From Amphritea balenae (GTDB lineage Bacteria > Pseudomonadota > Gammaproteobacteria > Pseudomonadales > Balneatricaceae): 64,000 nucleotides of DNA. The notes beneath the pieces were generated by a model. The model searched no databases. It worked only from the letters and a program-made list of their open reading frames with translations, and was not told the origin of the DNA. Position numbers and translations under genes: made by a program. This document shows positions 1 to 9,373 of the stretch, one piece after another. The stretch lies in NCBI RefSeq assembly GCF_003858655.1, contig NZ_RQXV01000007.1, forward strand, positions 186,001 through 250,000, in the 5' to 3' direction. How positions within the stretch are numbered: position 1 is the stretch's first letter; each line of letters opens with the position of its first letter.

Positions 1-2208
1 AATGCTCAGGTGTAACTGATCCAGGGCGGAGGCAGCAGCAGCAAACAAGTTGGGCAGATCGTGCATGTAGATAAAGATCTCTGTAGCACCTTCAAAAGCC
101 CGGTATGAGGTCTTACGGATCATTACCAGAGGCAGATCTGAATCACCATGCTCGAGGATCGCCTGTGTTTGCCAGGCAATATGCTGGGGTTGTTCACGCA
201 GGAAGTAGTCTTCGCCTAACATGCTCCAGAAGTCGAGAATGTCAGATTCGGGATAACCTTTGCGCTGCAGTATCGCCATAGATTCACTCTGAATCTGTTC
301 GATGCGATCGTCTTTATTAACCGGGTTTTCCAGTCCGCGACGCAGGGCGCGTTTGGTATCGGTGTAGAGTTGACGCATCAGGGTTGCCCGCCAGCTATTC
401 CATAGGCTGTGGTTGGTGGCGTTAATATCGGCAACGGTAAGTATATATAGGTAGTCCAGGTGGACGATATCACGTACTTGCAGTGCAAACTGATGGATAA
501 CATCCGGGTCAGAAATATCTTTGCGCTGGGCGGTCATCGACATCAATAAGTGACTACGAACCAACCACTGAACCAGGTGTGTATCCCATTTTCCTAAATG
601 GTGGCGGCGACAGAAGTGGATAACATCTTCAGCTCCCAGCTCAGAATGGTCGCCGCCCCGGCCTTTGGCAATATCGTGATACAGGCCGGCAACATAGATC
701 AATTCAAGTTTGGGTAACTGATTGATAATGCGGTGAGCGATGGGGAATTTTTCCCGATAATCGCTATGCCGGAATTGACGGATTTTCTGGATCACTTTAA
801 GTGTATGGGCGTCGACGGTATAGATGTGGAACAAGTCGTGTTGCATCTGGCCGACAATACGTCCGAATTCGGGCAGGTAGAGCCCTAGTATGCCGTAACG
901 GTTCATCCTTTTGAGTTCGGTGGAGACCTGGTTTTCCTGCTTCAGTAACTCCATGAATAGAGATGTATTACGGATATCGTTACGGAAATCGTCATCGATC
1001 CGGTGTCGGTTATTTCGGATAAGTCGGATGGTAGAGGCCCGCACACCTTTGATATCGGGATTCTGGGCTAGCAGTACAAACATCTCCAGCATAGCAAACG
1101 GCTGGTGTTCGAAAACTTTTTCGTGGGCAGCCTTGATGAAACCGTTGTGTAGATTAAAGCGATTGTTTAGCGGTTCAATGATCTGCTCTTCTTCATGGCG
1201 GAGTATGACCTCGTCGAAGTATTGCAGTAGCATGTTGTTGAACTCGGACATCGCTTTGGCGATCCGATAATACTTACTCATAAACTGTTCGACAGCCAGA
1301 GCACCATCCTGATCTTTGTAACCGAAGAAGTCAGCCAGCGTTCGCTGGTGGTCAAACAGTAGACGGTCTTCCCGGCGGTTGCACAGCATGTGCAGGCCGT
1401 AACGCACCGTCCACATATAGAGCTCCCCTTTATTCAGGGTTTCCAGCTCAAGCTCTGTAACAAAACCGTGGTCAACCAGGTCTCGAATATAGGTGGCGCC
1501 GAAGTGACGTTTGGCAACCCAACCGATGGTTTGTAGATCGCGTAAACCGCCGGGCGATGTTTTAAGATTAGGTTCGAGGTTGTATTCGGTATCGTTGGTT
1601 TTATCGTGCCTGCCGGCTTGTTCCTGAACTTTAGCAAGGTAAAACTCTTTGTCGGTCCAGGCGCCTTCTGAGGTGACTCGCAGATACATCTGTATATGCA
1701 GATCTTCATTGCCAACCAGGGGGCGGGACTCAATCAGGTTGGTGGCGATAGTGATATCGTTCATCGCCTCGTTGTAGCATTCGTCCAGTGTTCTGACGCT
1801 GGAGCCAATGTCCAGGTTGATATCCCAGAGCAGCGTCAGAAAACTACTGATGCTCTCCTGCACAGCACTGTCTTCGATGTTATCCAGTAAGATCAGCAGG
1901 TCGACATCGGAACGGGGGTGGAGTTCGCCGCGGCCGTATCCGCCGACGGCGATCAACGCCAGATGCTGGCTATCGGGCCAGTCAAACAAATGCCAGGCCT
2001 GTAACAGTAGCTGATCGACCAGCCAGGCGCGTCCATACACCAGTTTGCGAATATCTTCGCCATCTTTGAAGCGGGCATCCATGGTTTCCTGAGCTGCCTT
2101 GATGGTCGCTTTAAAAACCGGAATAGGTGAAGCTGACTGTTCCAGTGCAGCGCTAAACTCGGCTAGAGAAAATAATGTTTCATCGGCCGCAAATGCAGTG
2201 TTGGACAT
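1..2208 (-). CDS. glnD: Bifunctional uridylyltransferase/uridylyl-removing enzyme GlnD (3' end outside window)
   Basis: GlnD adds or removes UMP on PII proteins in response to glutamine and so sets glutamine synthetase activity. The 736 visible residues lack roughly the last 150 of the usual 880-900. Near the N terminus lies the nucleotidyltransferase signature GGYGRG (residues 89-94), followed by SDVDLL with likely catalytic D101 and D103. An HD domain for UMP removal shows HDIAKGRGGDHSELG starting at H511. The frame then enters an ACT domain (FIYMHDLPNLF, then ALDQLHLSI), where the window ends. The start is the ATG at 2208, 18 bp downstream of the map stop, so map and glnD probably form one transcript. 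Family identity is certain; only the C-terminal ACT part is unseen. Confidence 0.95.
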   Translation of the reverse strand, partial: MSNTAFAADETLFSLAEFSAALEQSASPIPVFKATIKAAQETMDARFKDGEDIRKLVYGRAWLVDQLLLQAWHLFDWPDSQHLALIAVGGYGRGELHPRSDVDLLILLDNIEDSAVQESISSFLTLLWDINLDIGSSVRTLDECYNEAMNDITIATNLIESRPLVGNEDLHIQMYLRVTSEGAWTDKEFYLAKVQEQAGRHDKTNDTEYNLEPNLKTSPGGLRDLQTIGWVAKRHFGATYIRDLVDHGFVTELELETLNKGELYMWTVRYGLHMLCNRREDRLLFDHQRTLADFFGYKDQDGALAVEQFMSKYYRIAKAMSEFNNMLLQYFDEVILRHEEEQIIEPLNNRFNLHNGFIKAAHEKVFEHQPFAMLEMFVLLAQNPDIKGVRASTIRLIRNNRHRIDDDFRNDIRNTSLFMELLKQENQVSTELKRMNRYGILGLYLPEFGRIVGQMQHDLFHIYTVDAHTLKVIQKIRQFRHSDYREKFPIAHRIINQLPKLELIYVAGLYHDIAKGRGGDHSELGAEDVIHFCRRHHLGKWDTHLVQWLVRSHLLMSMTAQRKDISDPDVIHQFALQVRDIVHLDYLYILTVADINATNHSLWNSWRATLMRQLYTDTKRALRRGLENPVNKDDRIEQIQSESMAILQRKGYPESDILDFWSMLGEDYFLREQPQHIAWQTQAILEHGDSDLPLVMIRKTSYRAFEGATEIFIYMHDLPNLFAAAASALDQLHLSI

Positions 2209-2226
2209 GGATGTTTTCCGTTTGAA

Positions 2227-2997
2227 TCAGGCGCGTTCTTCGCTCCGCTGGGTCAGAATTTCGCAGCCGTTAGCGGTTACCAGCAGGGTGTGTTCCCATT
2301 GTGCTGAAAGGCGTTTATCTGTTGTTTCAACTGTCCAACCGTCACGCTTGAGTAGTTTTACATGGCGCTTGCCGGCGTTAATCATAGGTTCAATGGTGAA
2401 ACACATGCCTTCCTGAAGCTCGATGCCGGTGCCAGGCTTGCCGTAATGAACAACTTGTGGGTCTTCATGAAAGTCTTTGCCGATACCGTGGCCACAGTAT
2501 TCACGCACAACAGAGTAATGGTTGGCTTCAGCATGCTGCTGGATCACATGGCCGATATCACCTAGGCGGGTGCCGGGTTTAACCAGATCGATGCCTTTTT
2601 GCAGGCATTCCTGTGTGATTTCACATAGTCGCTGGGCATGAGCGGGCACCTTACCTATGTAAAACATCTTGCTGGTATCGCCATGGTAACCGTCTTTGAT
2701 GACGGTAATATCAACATTGATAATGTCGCCGTTTTTCAGTTTTTTATCATTAGGGATGCCGTGGCATACAACGTGGTTAACTGAGGTGCAGATCGATTTC
2801 GGGAAGCCGTGGTAGTTCAAAGGTGCAGGAATAGCATCTTGCTCGTTGACGATGTAGTCATGGCAAATTTTATTGATCTCTTCGGTGCTTACTCCAGGTT
2901 TTATATGGTCTTCAATCATTTCCAGAACTTCAGCTGCCAGGCGGCCTGCAACCCGCATTTTCTCGATCTCTTGCGGCGTTTTAATCGTAATGCTCAT
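2227..2997 (-). CDS. map: Type I methionine aminopeptidase
   Basis: This cytoplasmic enzyme removes the initiator methionine from nascent proteins. The 256-residue length is normal for the short type I form. The five expected metal ligands are visible: D96 in INVD, D107 in YHGD, H170 in CGHGIG, E203 in FTIEP and E235 in QWEHT; H79 in VVCHGIP is the conserved substrate-contact histidine. The gene is transcribed away from rpsB, an arrangement common in gammaproteobacteria, with a good sigma-70 type promoter about 50 bp upstream. It lies immediately before glnD. Nothing is unusual about it. Confidence 0.97.
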   Translation of the reverse strand: MSITIKTPQEIEKMRVAGRLAAEVLEMIEDHIKPGVSTEEINKICHDYIVNEQDAIPAPLNYHGFPKSICTSVNHVVCHGIPNDKKLKNGDIINVDITVIKDGYHGDTSKMFYIGKVPAHAQRLCEITQECLQKGIDLVKPGTRLGDIGHVIQQHAEANHYSVVREYCGHGIGKDFHEDPQVVHYGKPGTGIELQEGMCFTIEPMINAGKRHVKLLKRDGWTVETTDKRLSAQWEHTLLVTANGCEILTQRSEERA

Positions 2998-3045
2998 AAT
3001 AACCCTTAATGTTGTGTGCCTTGGCGGCTTTCGCTTAATGGGCTG

Positions 3046-3074
3046 ATTGTAGCTAAATAAGACACACAGGACAA
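3046..3074 (-). promoter_or_regulatory. Candidate sigma-70 promoter for map-glnD
   Basis: Read on the minus strand, TTGTCC (3074-3069) and TACAAT (3051-3046) are separated by exactly 17 bp, with the -10 box about 50 bp before the map ATG. Four of six -35 bases and five of six -10 bases match consensus. This is prediction from sequence only. Confidence 0.55.
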
Positions 3075-3093
3075 AACAGATCTTAATTCATGC

Positions 3094-3122
3094 TTCAAAA
3101 AGCTGTGGAAATATGGTATAAA
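3094..3122 (+). promoter_or_regulatory. Candidate rpsB promoter
   Basis: TTCAAA (3094-3099) and TATAAA (3117-3122) are separated by 17 bp. They are followed by a GC-rich discriminator (TCCGCGCTCG), the type seen at stringently controlled ribosomal promoters. Transcription from here would give a leader of about 130 nt before rpsB. It is divergent from, and close to, the map promoter. Confidence 0.6.
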
Positions 3123-3128
3123 TCCGCG

Positions 3129-3257
3129 CTCGAAATTTGCGTCAAAGAACGCAGGTTTTTAAATCCACACATGTTACCGACACATTGCCTTGGGTGCCGC
3201 TTGCGGTTGGGTGATGGGGTGCATGGAGGTCTAACCCTAACTTTTAGGAAAAGTATA
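3129..3257 (+). promoter_or_regulatory. Probable S2-responsive leader of the rpsB mRNA
   Basis: The stretch between the predicted transcription start and the rpsB ATG contains CCGC-TT-GCGG (3197-3206), then a GGGT-rich segment and a complementary AACCC near 3233-3237 just before the ribosome binding region (AGGA at 3246-3249). In E. coli and relatives the rpsB leader is a conserved structured RNA through which ribosomal protein S2 represses its own operon. The position, length and inverted repeats fit that element. I have not folded or aligned it. The frame is open upstream of the true start, so automated calls may extend rpsB into this leader. Confidence 0.5.
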
Positions 3258-3998
3258 ATGGCAAAAGTTACAATGCGTGACCTGCTGAAAGCAGGTGTTC
3301 ACTTCGGTCACCAGACCCGTTACTGGAATCCAAAAATGGGTAAATACATTTTTGGTGCTCGTAACAAGATTCATATCATCAACCTGGAACACACTCTGCC
3401 TGCACTGAATGGTGCGCTGGATGTAGTTAAAGGTATGGCTACCAACAAGAACAAGATCCTGTTCGTTGGTACTAAGCGTGCTGCAAGCAAGACGATTAAA
3501 GAAGAAGCTAGCCGCGCAGGAATGCCATACGTAAACCACCGCTGGTTGGGTGGTATGCTGACTAACTACAAGACTATTCGTCAGTCTATCAAGCGTTTTC
3601 GTGATCTGGAAAGCCAGAGCCAGGACGGTACTTTCGCACAGCTAACCAAGAAAGAAGCACTGATGCGTCAGCGCGAAATGGAAAAGCTAGAGCGTTCTAT
3701 CGGTGGTATAAAGGATATGGGCGGTCTGCCGGACGCGCTGTTTGTTGTTGATGTTGATCACGAGCGTATCGCTATCAACGAAGCAAACAAGCTGGGTATC
3801 CCTGTTATCGGTATCGTTGATACTAACAGCAACCCAGATGGCGTTGATTACGTTATCCCTGGTAACGACGACGCACTGCGTGCAATTCAGATCTACGTGA
3901 AAGCGGCGGCTGATGCATGTTCTGAAGGTGTTGAAGCCAATGCTGGTGACAAGAGCGAATTCGTTGAAGTAGAAAACAACGACGCTGCTGCTGAGTAA
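3258..3998 (+). CDS. rpsB: 30S ribosomal protein S2
   Basis: This is a small-subunit ribosomal protein that binds near S1. The 246-residue product begins [20 protein letters not shown], the standard S2 N terminus, which fixes the start at 3258 although the frame stays open for 56 codons upstream. Conserved blocks include [26 protein letters not shown] and the C-terminal [12 protein letters not shown], followed by an acidic tail. It heads the rpsB-tsf-pyrH-frr ribosome/nucleotide cluster. A hairpin with a T-tract separates it from tsf, so S2 can be made in excess of EF-Ts. Confidence 0.98.
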   Translation: MAKVTMRDLLKAGVHFGHQTRYWNPKMGKYIFGARNKIHIINLEHTLPALNGALDVVKGMATNKNKILFVGTKRAASKTIKEEASRAGMPYVNHRWLGGMLTNYKTIRQSIKRFRDLESQSQDGTFAQLTKKEALMRQREMEKLERSIGGIKDMGGLPDALFVVDVDHERIAINEANKLGIPVIGIVDTNSNPDGVDYVIPGNDDALRAIQIYVKAAADACSEGVEANAGDKSEFVEVENNDAAAE

Positions 3999-4043
3999 TC
4001 AGACTGTCAGGCGATTTGGATAAGCTATTCAAATACGCCGGAG

Positions 4044-4067
4044 GGGGAGCTTAGCTCCCCTTTTTTT
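4044..4067 (+). terminator. Intrinsic terminator/attenuator between rpsB and tsf
   Basis: GGGGAGC (4044-4050), loop TTA and GCTCCCC (4054-4060) form a perfect 7-bp stem followed by seven T residues. A partial terminator between these two genes is known in E. coli and lowers tsf transcription relative to rpsB, so some read-through is likely here too. Confidence 0.75.
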
Positions 4068-4105
4068 GAATTTGAATCTATAGATTGTTAATGGGGTAAA
4101 ACCAA

Positions 4106-4966
4106 ATGGCAAAGTTCTCCGCTAAGCAGGTTAAAGAACTGCGCGATCGTACCGGTCTGGGTATGATGGAGTGTAAAAAAGCGCTGGCTGCTGCTGATGG
4201 CGACGTTGATAAGGCGATCGAAGAGCTGCGTAAAGCTTCCGGCATGAAGGCTGCTAAGAAAGCCGGCCGTACCGCTGCTGAAGGTGTTGTTGTAGTACAA
4301 GTTGCAGATGATAATAGCTACGCTGTTGCTGTAGAAATTAACTCTGAAACCGACTTTGCTGCTCGTGATGCTAACTTCCTGGCATTCACTCAGACTGTTC
4401 TGGCGAAAGCATTCGCTGATAAGCAGACTGATGTTGAAGCGCTGATGGCTGGTGAACTGACTGATGTTCGTGATGCGCTGGTTCAGAAAATCGGTGAGAA
4501 CATCGGTGTACGCCGTGTAATGATCGTTGAAGGTGAAGTTGTCGCTGCATACGTTCACGGTACTGGTACTCTGGCTGCTCTGGTTTCTCTGAGCGGTGGT
4601 GATGCTGAGCTGGCTAAAGACGTTGCGATGCACGTAACTGCAGTTAACCCACAAGTGGTTAGCAAAGAAGATATGCCTGAAGATGTTGTAGCTAAGGAAA
4701 AAGAAATTATCCTGGCTCAGCCTGATATGGCTAGCAAGCCTGCAGAGATCGCTGAAAAGATGGTTGTTGGTCGTATCAACAAGTTCCTGGCTGAAAACAG
4801 CCTGGTTGAACAGCCATTTGTTAAGAACCCAGATGTTAAAGTGGGTCAGCTGGTTAAAGATGCGGGCGCGTCCGTTGAATCTTTCATCCGCATTGAAGTA
4901 GGTGAAGGTATCGAAGTTGAAGAGAAAGACTTCGCTACTGAGGTTGCTGAGCAACTGAAGGGTTAA
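4106..4966 (+). CDS. tsf: Elongation factor Ts
   Basis: EF-Ts is the nucleotide exchange factor that regenerates EF-Tu-GTP. The 286 residues show the N-terminal UBA-like helix bundle followed by the family signature [12 protein letters not shown], and later the core with SETDFAARD (TDFVA-type motif). The ATG at 4106 follows a GGGGT purine stretch. A strong terminator follows the stop codon. Composition matches rpsB, as expected for highly expressed translation genes. Confidence 0.98.
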   Translation: MAKFSAKQVKELRDRTGLGMMECKKALAAADGDVDKAIEELRKASGMKAAKKAGRTAAEGVVVVQVADDNSYAVAVEINSETDFAARDANFLAFTQTVLAKAFADKQTDVEALMAGELTDVRDALVQKIGENIGVRRVMIVEGEVVAAYVHGTGTLAALVSLSGGDAELAKDVAMHVTAVNPQVVSKEDMPEDVVAKEKEIILAQPDMASKPAEIAEKMVVGRINKFLAENSLVEQPFVKNPDVKVGQLVKDAGASVESFIRIEVGEGIEVEEKDFATEVAEQLKG

Positions 4967-4981
4967 ACACTGACCCTGCGC

Positions 4982-5020
4982 AGATTGCGTGCCTGTTCTG
5001 GGTGCGCAATCTATTTTTTT
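4982..5020 (+). terminator. Intrinsic terminator after tsf
   Basis: AGATTGCG (4982-4989) pairs with CGCAATCT (5005-5012), with further G-U and G-C pairing inside, and is followed by seven T residues (5014-5020). It lies just after tsf and 44 bp before pyrH, separating the rpsB-tsf unit from pyrH-frr. Confidence 0.7.
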
Positions 5021-5064
5021 CTTGTTACACTGGTGCGAACTCACTCTGGGTGGAGACGAAACCG

Positions 5065-5823
5065 ATGCCTGCCTCAAATCAGCATTCTAAATACAAACGT
5101 ATTCTATTAAAACTTAGCGGCGAAGCCCTGATGGGTGATGAGAACTTTGGTATTGATCCCAAAGTGATGAACCGCATGGCACTGGAAATTGGCCAGTTAG
5201 TGGGGATTGGTGTTCAGGTAGGTATGGTTATTGGTGGCGGTAATCTGTTCCGTGGCGCAGCGCTGAGTGCTGCCGGCCTGGATCGGGTGACTGGCGACCA
5301 TATGGGTATGCTTGCGACTGTAATGAATGCTCTGGCGATGCGCGATGCGCTGGAGCGCTCGAATATCCCAACCCGTGTTATGTCGGCAATTCCGATGACC
5401 GGTGTGGTTGATGACTACGATCGTCGGAATGCAACCCGTTACCTTGAACAAGGTGATGTTGTAATTTTTTCTGCGGGTACCGGTAACCCGTTTTTTACTA
5501 CCGATTCTGCAGCTTGTCTGCGGGGCATCGAGATCGATTCCGATGTAGTAATTAAAGCCACCAAAGTTGATGGTGTGTATACCGCTGATCCGATGAAGGA
5601 CCCAACTGCTACGCGATATAGCCATCTGACCTTTGATGAAGCGCTGGAAAAACAGTTGGGTGTGATGGATCTGACTGCAATCTGTCTGGCCCGTGACCAT
5701 GATATGCCGGTACGGGTATTTAATATGAACAAGCCGGGTGCACTAGCCAACCTTATTGTGGGTGGTGACGAAGGAACCGTCATTGATAACAATGAAGCGG
5801 TAGGAGAACAATATGCTGAATGA
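5065..5823 (+). CDS. pyrH: UMP kinase
   Basis: PyrH is the bacterial amino-acid-kinase-fold enzyme that converts UMP to UDP for nucleic acid and cell-wall precursor synthesis. The 252-residue protein begins [20 protein letters not shown]. The phosphate-binding [10 protein letters not shown], the glycine-rich [10 protein letters not shown] and the [14 protein letters not shown] region are all present. The start at 5065 follows GGTGGAGA; an in-frame ATG at 5002 lies inside the tsf terminator and is unlikely. The last 11 bp overlap frr, indicating translational coupling. Confidence 0.97.
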   Translation: MPASNQHSKYKRILLKLSGEALMGDENFGIDPKVMNRMALEIGQLVGIGVQVGMVIGGGNLFRGAALSAAGLDRVTGDHMGMLATVMNALAMRDALERSNIPTRVMSAIPMTGVVDDYDRRNATRYLEQGDVVIFSAGTGNPFFTTDSAACLRGIEIDSDVVIKATKVDGVYTADPMKDPTATRYSHLTFDEALEKQLGVMDLTAICLARDHDMPVRVFNMNKPGALANLIVGGDEGTVIDNNEAVGEQYAE

Positions 5824-6370
5824 GATCGCTCAGGATGCCCAGGAACGTATGGGTAAAAGTCTGGAATCACTGACTACTAATCTTAAGAAGATTCGTACCG
5901 GTCGTGCGCATCCAAGCATTCTGGAAACAGTCCAGGTTAATTATTACGGTTCAAATGTTCCTTTGAGTCAGGTAGCCAATATCAGTGTTGAAGATGGTCG
6001 TACTTTGTCTATTTCACCATGGGAGTCGAATCTGGTTCCTGATATTGAAAAGGCCATTATGAAGTCTGATCTGGGTCTGAACCCGTCTACTGCAGGTGCG
6101 GTCATTCGTGTTCCTATGCCTGCGCTGACTGAAGAGACCCGTAAAGGTTATATTCGTCAGGCGCGTCAGGAAGCTGAGAACGGCCGTGTGTCTGTGCGTA
6201 GCATTCGTCGTGATGCCAACGGTGATATCAAGGATCTTCTGAAAGACAAAGATATTACTGAAGATGAAGCTCGCGGAGCTGAAGATCAGATTCAAAAGCT
6301 GACTGATAAGTTTATCGCTGATGTGGACAAACTGCTGCAGCAGAAAGAAGTGGATCTGATGGAAATCTGA
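5813..6370 (+). CDS. frr: Ribosome recycling factor
   Basis: With EF-G, RRF splits post-termination ribosomes. The 185-residue length is typical. It starts [20 protein letters not shown] and contains the hallmark block [13 protein letters not shown], with conserved [13 protein letters not shown] and [11 protein letters not shown] segments. The ATG at 5813 lies within the end of pyrH, preceded by TAGGAGA. Only 41 bp separate it from uppS. In E. coli dxr lies between frr and uppS; it is not here. Confidence 0.98.
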   Translation: MLNEIAQDAQERMGKSLESLTTNLKKIRTGRAHPSILETVQVNYYGSNVPLSQVANISVEDGRTLSISPWESNLVPDIEKAIMKSDLGLNPSTAGAVIRVPMPALTEETRKGYIRQARQEAENGRVSVRSIRRDANGDIKDLLKDKDITEDEARGAEDQIQKLTDKFIADVDKLLQQKEVDLMEI

Positions 6371-6411
6371 TAGAGGGAACGCCGGTGACCCAGGTTGCCG
6401 GCAGCTGATTA

Positions 6412-7173
6412 ATGTCTGAAAAACTACAGCTCAGTCTGCCGGAAGGAAAGGCAGTGCCCCGACATGTTGCCATTATTATGGATGGCAATAATCGCTGGGC
6501 AAAAAAAAATGGCAAAGGAAGCTTGTCTGGTCATCGTGCAGGTGTGAACAGCGTTCGCAGCGTAGTACAAGGCTGTGCTGAGCTTGGTGTCGAGGTGCTG
6601 ACACTGTTTGCGTTCAGTAGTGAAAACTGGCAACGTCCTCCTCTTGAAGTCAAAGGGTTAATGGAGTTGTTTGCTTTGGCGCTGGATCGCGAAGTAAAAA
6701 AGCTGCATAAACATAATATTCGTCTGCAGGTAATTGGTGATAAAAGCCGGTTCAGCTCCCTGCTGCAGAAAAAAATAGCTAAGGCTGAGCAGCTGACGGC
6801 CAATAATGATGGTTTGATCGTTAATGTGGCGGCGAATTATGGTGGTCGTTGGGATATTGTTCAGGCGTCTAAGCAGTTTGCTCAGGACTGTATTGAAGGT
6901 CGTTATCGTCCTGAGGATCTGGATGAGACGTTATTGGGATCGATGATTAGTCTGAGTGAACAGCCCGCGCCAGACCTTTGTATCCGCACGGCGGGTGAAC
7001 AACGGATATCGAATTTCCTGATCTGGCAGATGGCCTATAGTGAGTATTTCTTTAGTGATCTGCTATGGCCTGACTTCGATAAATTTGCATTGGCTAATGC
7101 GATCCATAGCTATGCGACCCGCGAACGCCGCTTTGGTAAAACCAGTGAGCAATTAGAGGCTGAAAATGCTTAA
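6412..7173 (+). CDS. uppS: (2Z,6E)-farnesyl-diphosphate-specific undecaprenyl diphosphate synthase
   Basis: UppS is a cis-prenyltransferase that extends farnesyl diphosphate with isopentenyl diphosphate to make the C55 carrier for peptidoglycan and O-antigen. The catalytic block IIMDGNNRWAKKNG carries D24, and the C-terminal family signature RTAGEQRISNFLIWQ is present with Ala in place of the usual second Gly. Length is 253 residues. A run of nine A residues (6501-6509) encodes the Lys-Lys after the active site. The ATG at 6412 has a weak ribosome binding site. The 3' end overlaps cdsA by 8 bp. Confidence 0.96.
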   Translation: MSEKLQLSLPEGKAVPRHVAIIMDGNNRWAKKNGKGSLSGHRAGVNSVRSVVQGCAELGVEVLTLFAFSSENWQRPPLEVKGLMELFALALDREVKKLHKHNIRLQVIGDKSRFSSLLQKKIAKAEQLTANNDGLIVNVAANYGGRWDIVQASKQFAQDCIEGRYRPEDLDETLLGSMISLSEQPAPDLCIRTAGEQRISNFLIWQMAYSEYFFSDLLWPDFDKFALANAIHSYATRERRFGKTSEQLEAENA

Positions 7174-7978
7174 ACAAAGAGTGTGGACGGCTGTTGTACT
7201 GGCGCCGTTGGTATTGGTGGGACTTTTTCTCACCGGTTTTGAACTGTTTAAACTCTTTGTCGCGTTGATTATTCTTCTGGGGGCCTGGGAGTGGGCTAAT
7301 CTGTCGGGTATTGTTACCCCGTCAGGCCGTATGGGTTATACCGCATTTATTGCGGCTTTGATTGCCGGGGTTAACTATTTTGCTCCTGCTGCGGACTTTC
7401 AGTCTTTCATGGTTATTGCTGCACTGTTCTGGTTGCTGGCTTTGTATTGGGTTGTGATGTATCCGGGTGCCGGTGGCTGGCGTAGTGTTTGGCAGCGAGC
7501 CTTTATAGGCGTGATCGTACTCCTGCCAAGTTGGATGGCATTGGTTAGTCTGCGATTGAATGCAGAGGGTAGTGTATTTCTCCTGATGCTGCTGTTGCTG
7601 GTTTGGGGGGCTGATATTGGTGCATACTTCGCAGGTAAAACCTGGGGGAAAGCTAAACTTGCGCCTAATGTTTCGCCGGGTAAAACCCGTGCCGGGCTGT
7701 GGGGTGGCTTAGCGACCTGCGGCCTTATCTCAATCGGTTTTATTATCTATCTTGAACTTGATCTCAGTGTTGGAGTCTATCTGTTGCTACTGGCAATGAT
7801 TGCTGGTGTAGCTTCGGTACTCGGTGATTTGTTTGAAAGTATGTTGAAACGTCACCGAGGTATTAAAGATAGTAGTCAGTTGCTGCCGGGGCATGGTGGA
7901 GTGCTGGATCGGATAGACAGCATTACCTCTGCGGCGCCTGTGTTTGTTCTGGGTCTGCAGTTGCTGGCGATAGCCTGA
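7166..7978 (+). CDS. cdsA: Phosphatidate cytidylyltransferase (CDP-diacylglycerol synthase)
   Basis: CdsA is a polytopic inner-membrane enzyme that makes CDP-diacylglycerol, the precursor of all major phospholipids. The 270-residue protein is strongly hydrophobic with about seven or eight predicted membrane segments. It ends with the family signature SMLKRHRGIKDSSQ...PGHGGVLDR, where the K-D and D-R residues bind metal and nucleotide. It overlaps uppS by 8 bp and is followed 12 bp later by rseP. In Pseudomonas dxr lies between cdsA and rseP; here there is no room for it. Confidence 0.96.
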   Translation: MLKQRVWTAVVLAPLVLVGLFLTGFELFKLFVALIILLGAWEWANLSGIVTPSGRMGYTAFIAALIAGVNYFAPAADFQSFMVIAALFWLLALYWVVMYPGAGGWRSVWQRAFIGVIVLLPSWMALVSLRLNAEGSVFLLMLLLLVWGADIGAYFAGKTWGKAKLAPNVSPGKTRAGLWGGLATCGLISIGFIIYLELDLSVGVYLLLLAMIAGVASVLGDLFESMLKRHRGIKDSSQLLPGHGGVLDRIDSITSAAPVFVLGLQLLAIA

Positions 7979-7990
7979 GTTTATTTATTG

Positions 7991-9346
7991 ATGGAATTAC
8001 TGAATACGATTTTGGCGTTGATTGTTACCTTAGGTATCCTGGTAACAATCCATGAGTATGGCCACTTCTGGGTGGCTCGCCGTTGTGGCGTTAAAGTGCT
8101 GCGTTTCTCTGTGGGTTTCGGTAAACCATTGTTTACCTGGCATGATAAGCAGGGCACCGAATATGCGATCGCGATGATTCCCCTGGGTGGCTATGTTGCC
8201 ATGCTGGATGAGCGAGAGGGTGACGTTGCACCTGAGCTTTTAGGTCAGACATTCAACCGTAAGCCGGTTATGCAACGTATTGCGATTGTTGCAGCCGGGC
8301 CGCTGGTAAACCTTCTTTTTGCAGTTTTCGTATACTGGGGCATGTTTGTTTCAGGCGTCGAAAAGGTTGTGCCGGTTATCGGCGAAGTCACTGTTGATAG
8401 CATAGCTGAGCAAGCTGGCCTGAGGCCTGGCAGTGAAATTATTTCTATTGCGGGACGAGAGACTCAATCCTGGGATGATATAAATCTTGTTCTGGCGCGT
8501 TATATTGGTGAGTCAGTCAGTGTTCCTGTTGTTACGCAGGTGGCAGGTCAGGGCTTACGCCAGCAACATCGGCTGAATCTTAGTAACTGGACGTTCGATC
8601 TTGAGCAACAAAGTCCTGTAAGTGCATTGGGGCTTACCCCCTGGCGGCCTGTATTTCCAGCAGTTATCGGTCGGTTGGTTGAAAATGAAGTGGCTCAGCA
8701 GGCTGGACTTAAAGTTGAGGATGAAATTGTCGCTGTAGACAGGCAGCCCGTTGTGGACTGGCCTGAGTTTGTCTCGATAGTACAGGCCAGCCCAGCTCAG
8801 TCACTAACGCTGGATGTGATGCGCGATGGTCGGTTGGAAGTGTTTGAAGTGACTCCCGGCGTTAAAGCGCTGGATGATGGTAGTCAGATTGGATTCATTG
8901 GTGCTGCCGTTCAAACTGTTCAATGGCCTGATGATATGTTGCGTAAGGTGCAATATGGCTGGCTTGAGTCTGTTTCTAAAGCATTTACCAAAACCTGGCA
9001 AATGATCAGTCTAACCCTTGATTCTATTTGGAAAATGCTGGAAGGCATCTTATCGGTAAAAAACTTGAGTGGGCCGATAACCATTGCTAAAGTGGCGGGG
9101 GCTTCTGCGGCTTCCGGTATCGAGGCCTTTGCCAGTTTCTTGGCATATTTAAGTATAAGTCTTGGTATATTGAATTTGTTACCAATACCAATGCTGGATG
9201 GCGGGCATCTGTTGTATTACACAGCTGAATTGTTTCGCGGTAAACCGGTTTCTGAAAAGGTTCAGGCGATCGGTTTGCGTATAGGTATGGCAATGTTGTT
9301 TACGTTAATGGGCGTCGCAATTTTTAATGACCTTATGCGGCTTTAA
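7991..9346 (+). CDS. rseP: Site-2 zinc protease RseP
   Basis: RseP is the inner-membrane protease that cuts the RseA anti-sigma factor in the sigma-E envelope stress response and clears signal-peptide remnants. The zinc motif HEYGH is at residues 21-25 in the first membrane helix, and the third ligand lies in PIPMLDGGH (D403). Two periplasmic PDZ domains occupy about residues 115-310, including GLRPGSEI and GLKVEDEI. I prefer the ATG at 7991 to the adjacent in-frame TTG at 7988. Length is 451 residues. It precedes bamA, matching its role in envelope quality control. Confidence 0.96.
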   Translation: MELLNTILALIVTLGILVTIHEYGHFWVARRCGVKVLRFSVGFGKPLFTWHDKQGTEYAIAMIPLGGYVAMLDEREGDVAPELLGQTFNRKPVMQRIAIVAAGPLVNLLFAVFVYWGMFVSGVEKVVPVIGEVTVDSIAEQAGLRPGSEIISIAGRETQSWDDINLVLARYIGESVSVPVVTQVAGQGLRQQHRLNLSNWTFDLEQQSPVSALGLTPWRPVFPAVIGRLVENEVAQQAGLKVEDEIVAVDRQPVVDWPEFVSIVQASPAQSLTLDVMRDGRLEVFEVTPGVKALDDGSQIGFIGAAVQTVQWPDDMLRKVQYGWLESVSKAFTKTWQMISLTLDSIWKMLEGILSVKNLSGPITIAKVAGASAASGIEAFASFLAYLSISLGILNLLPIPMLDGGHLLYYTAELFRGKPVSEKVQAIGLRIGMAMLFTLMGVAIFNDLMRL

Positions 9347-9373
9347 ATCAAAATTCAAATATAGAAGTAGTTC

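Noticed and set aside
911-1270. Plus-strand open frame inside glnD
   Set aside because: It lies opposite a clear GlnD coding sequence and its translation shows no recognisable features.
3090-3257. N-terminal extension of S2 by 56 residues
   Set aside because: The extension overlaps the predicted promoter and leader, and the normal S2 N terminus begins at 3258.
4088-5077. Minus-strand frame of 329 codons opposite tsf
   Set aside because: It is the antisense of a highly biased coding sequence; tsf on the plus strand is certain.
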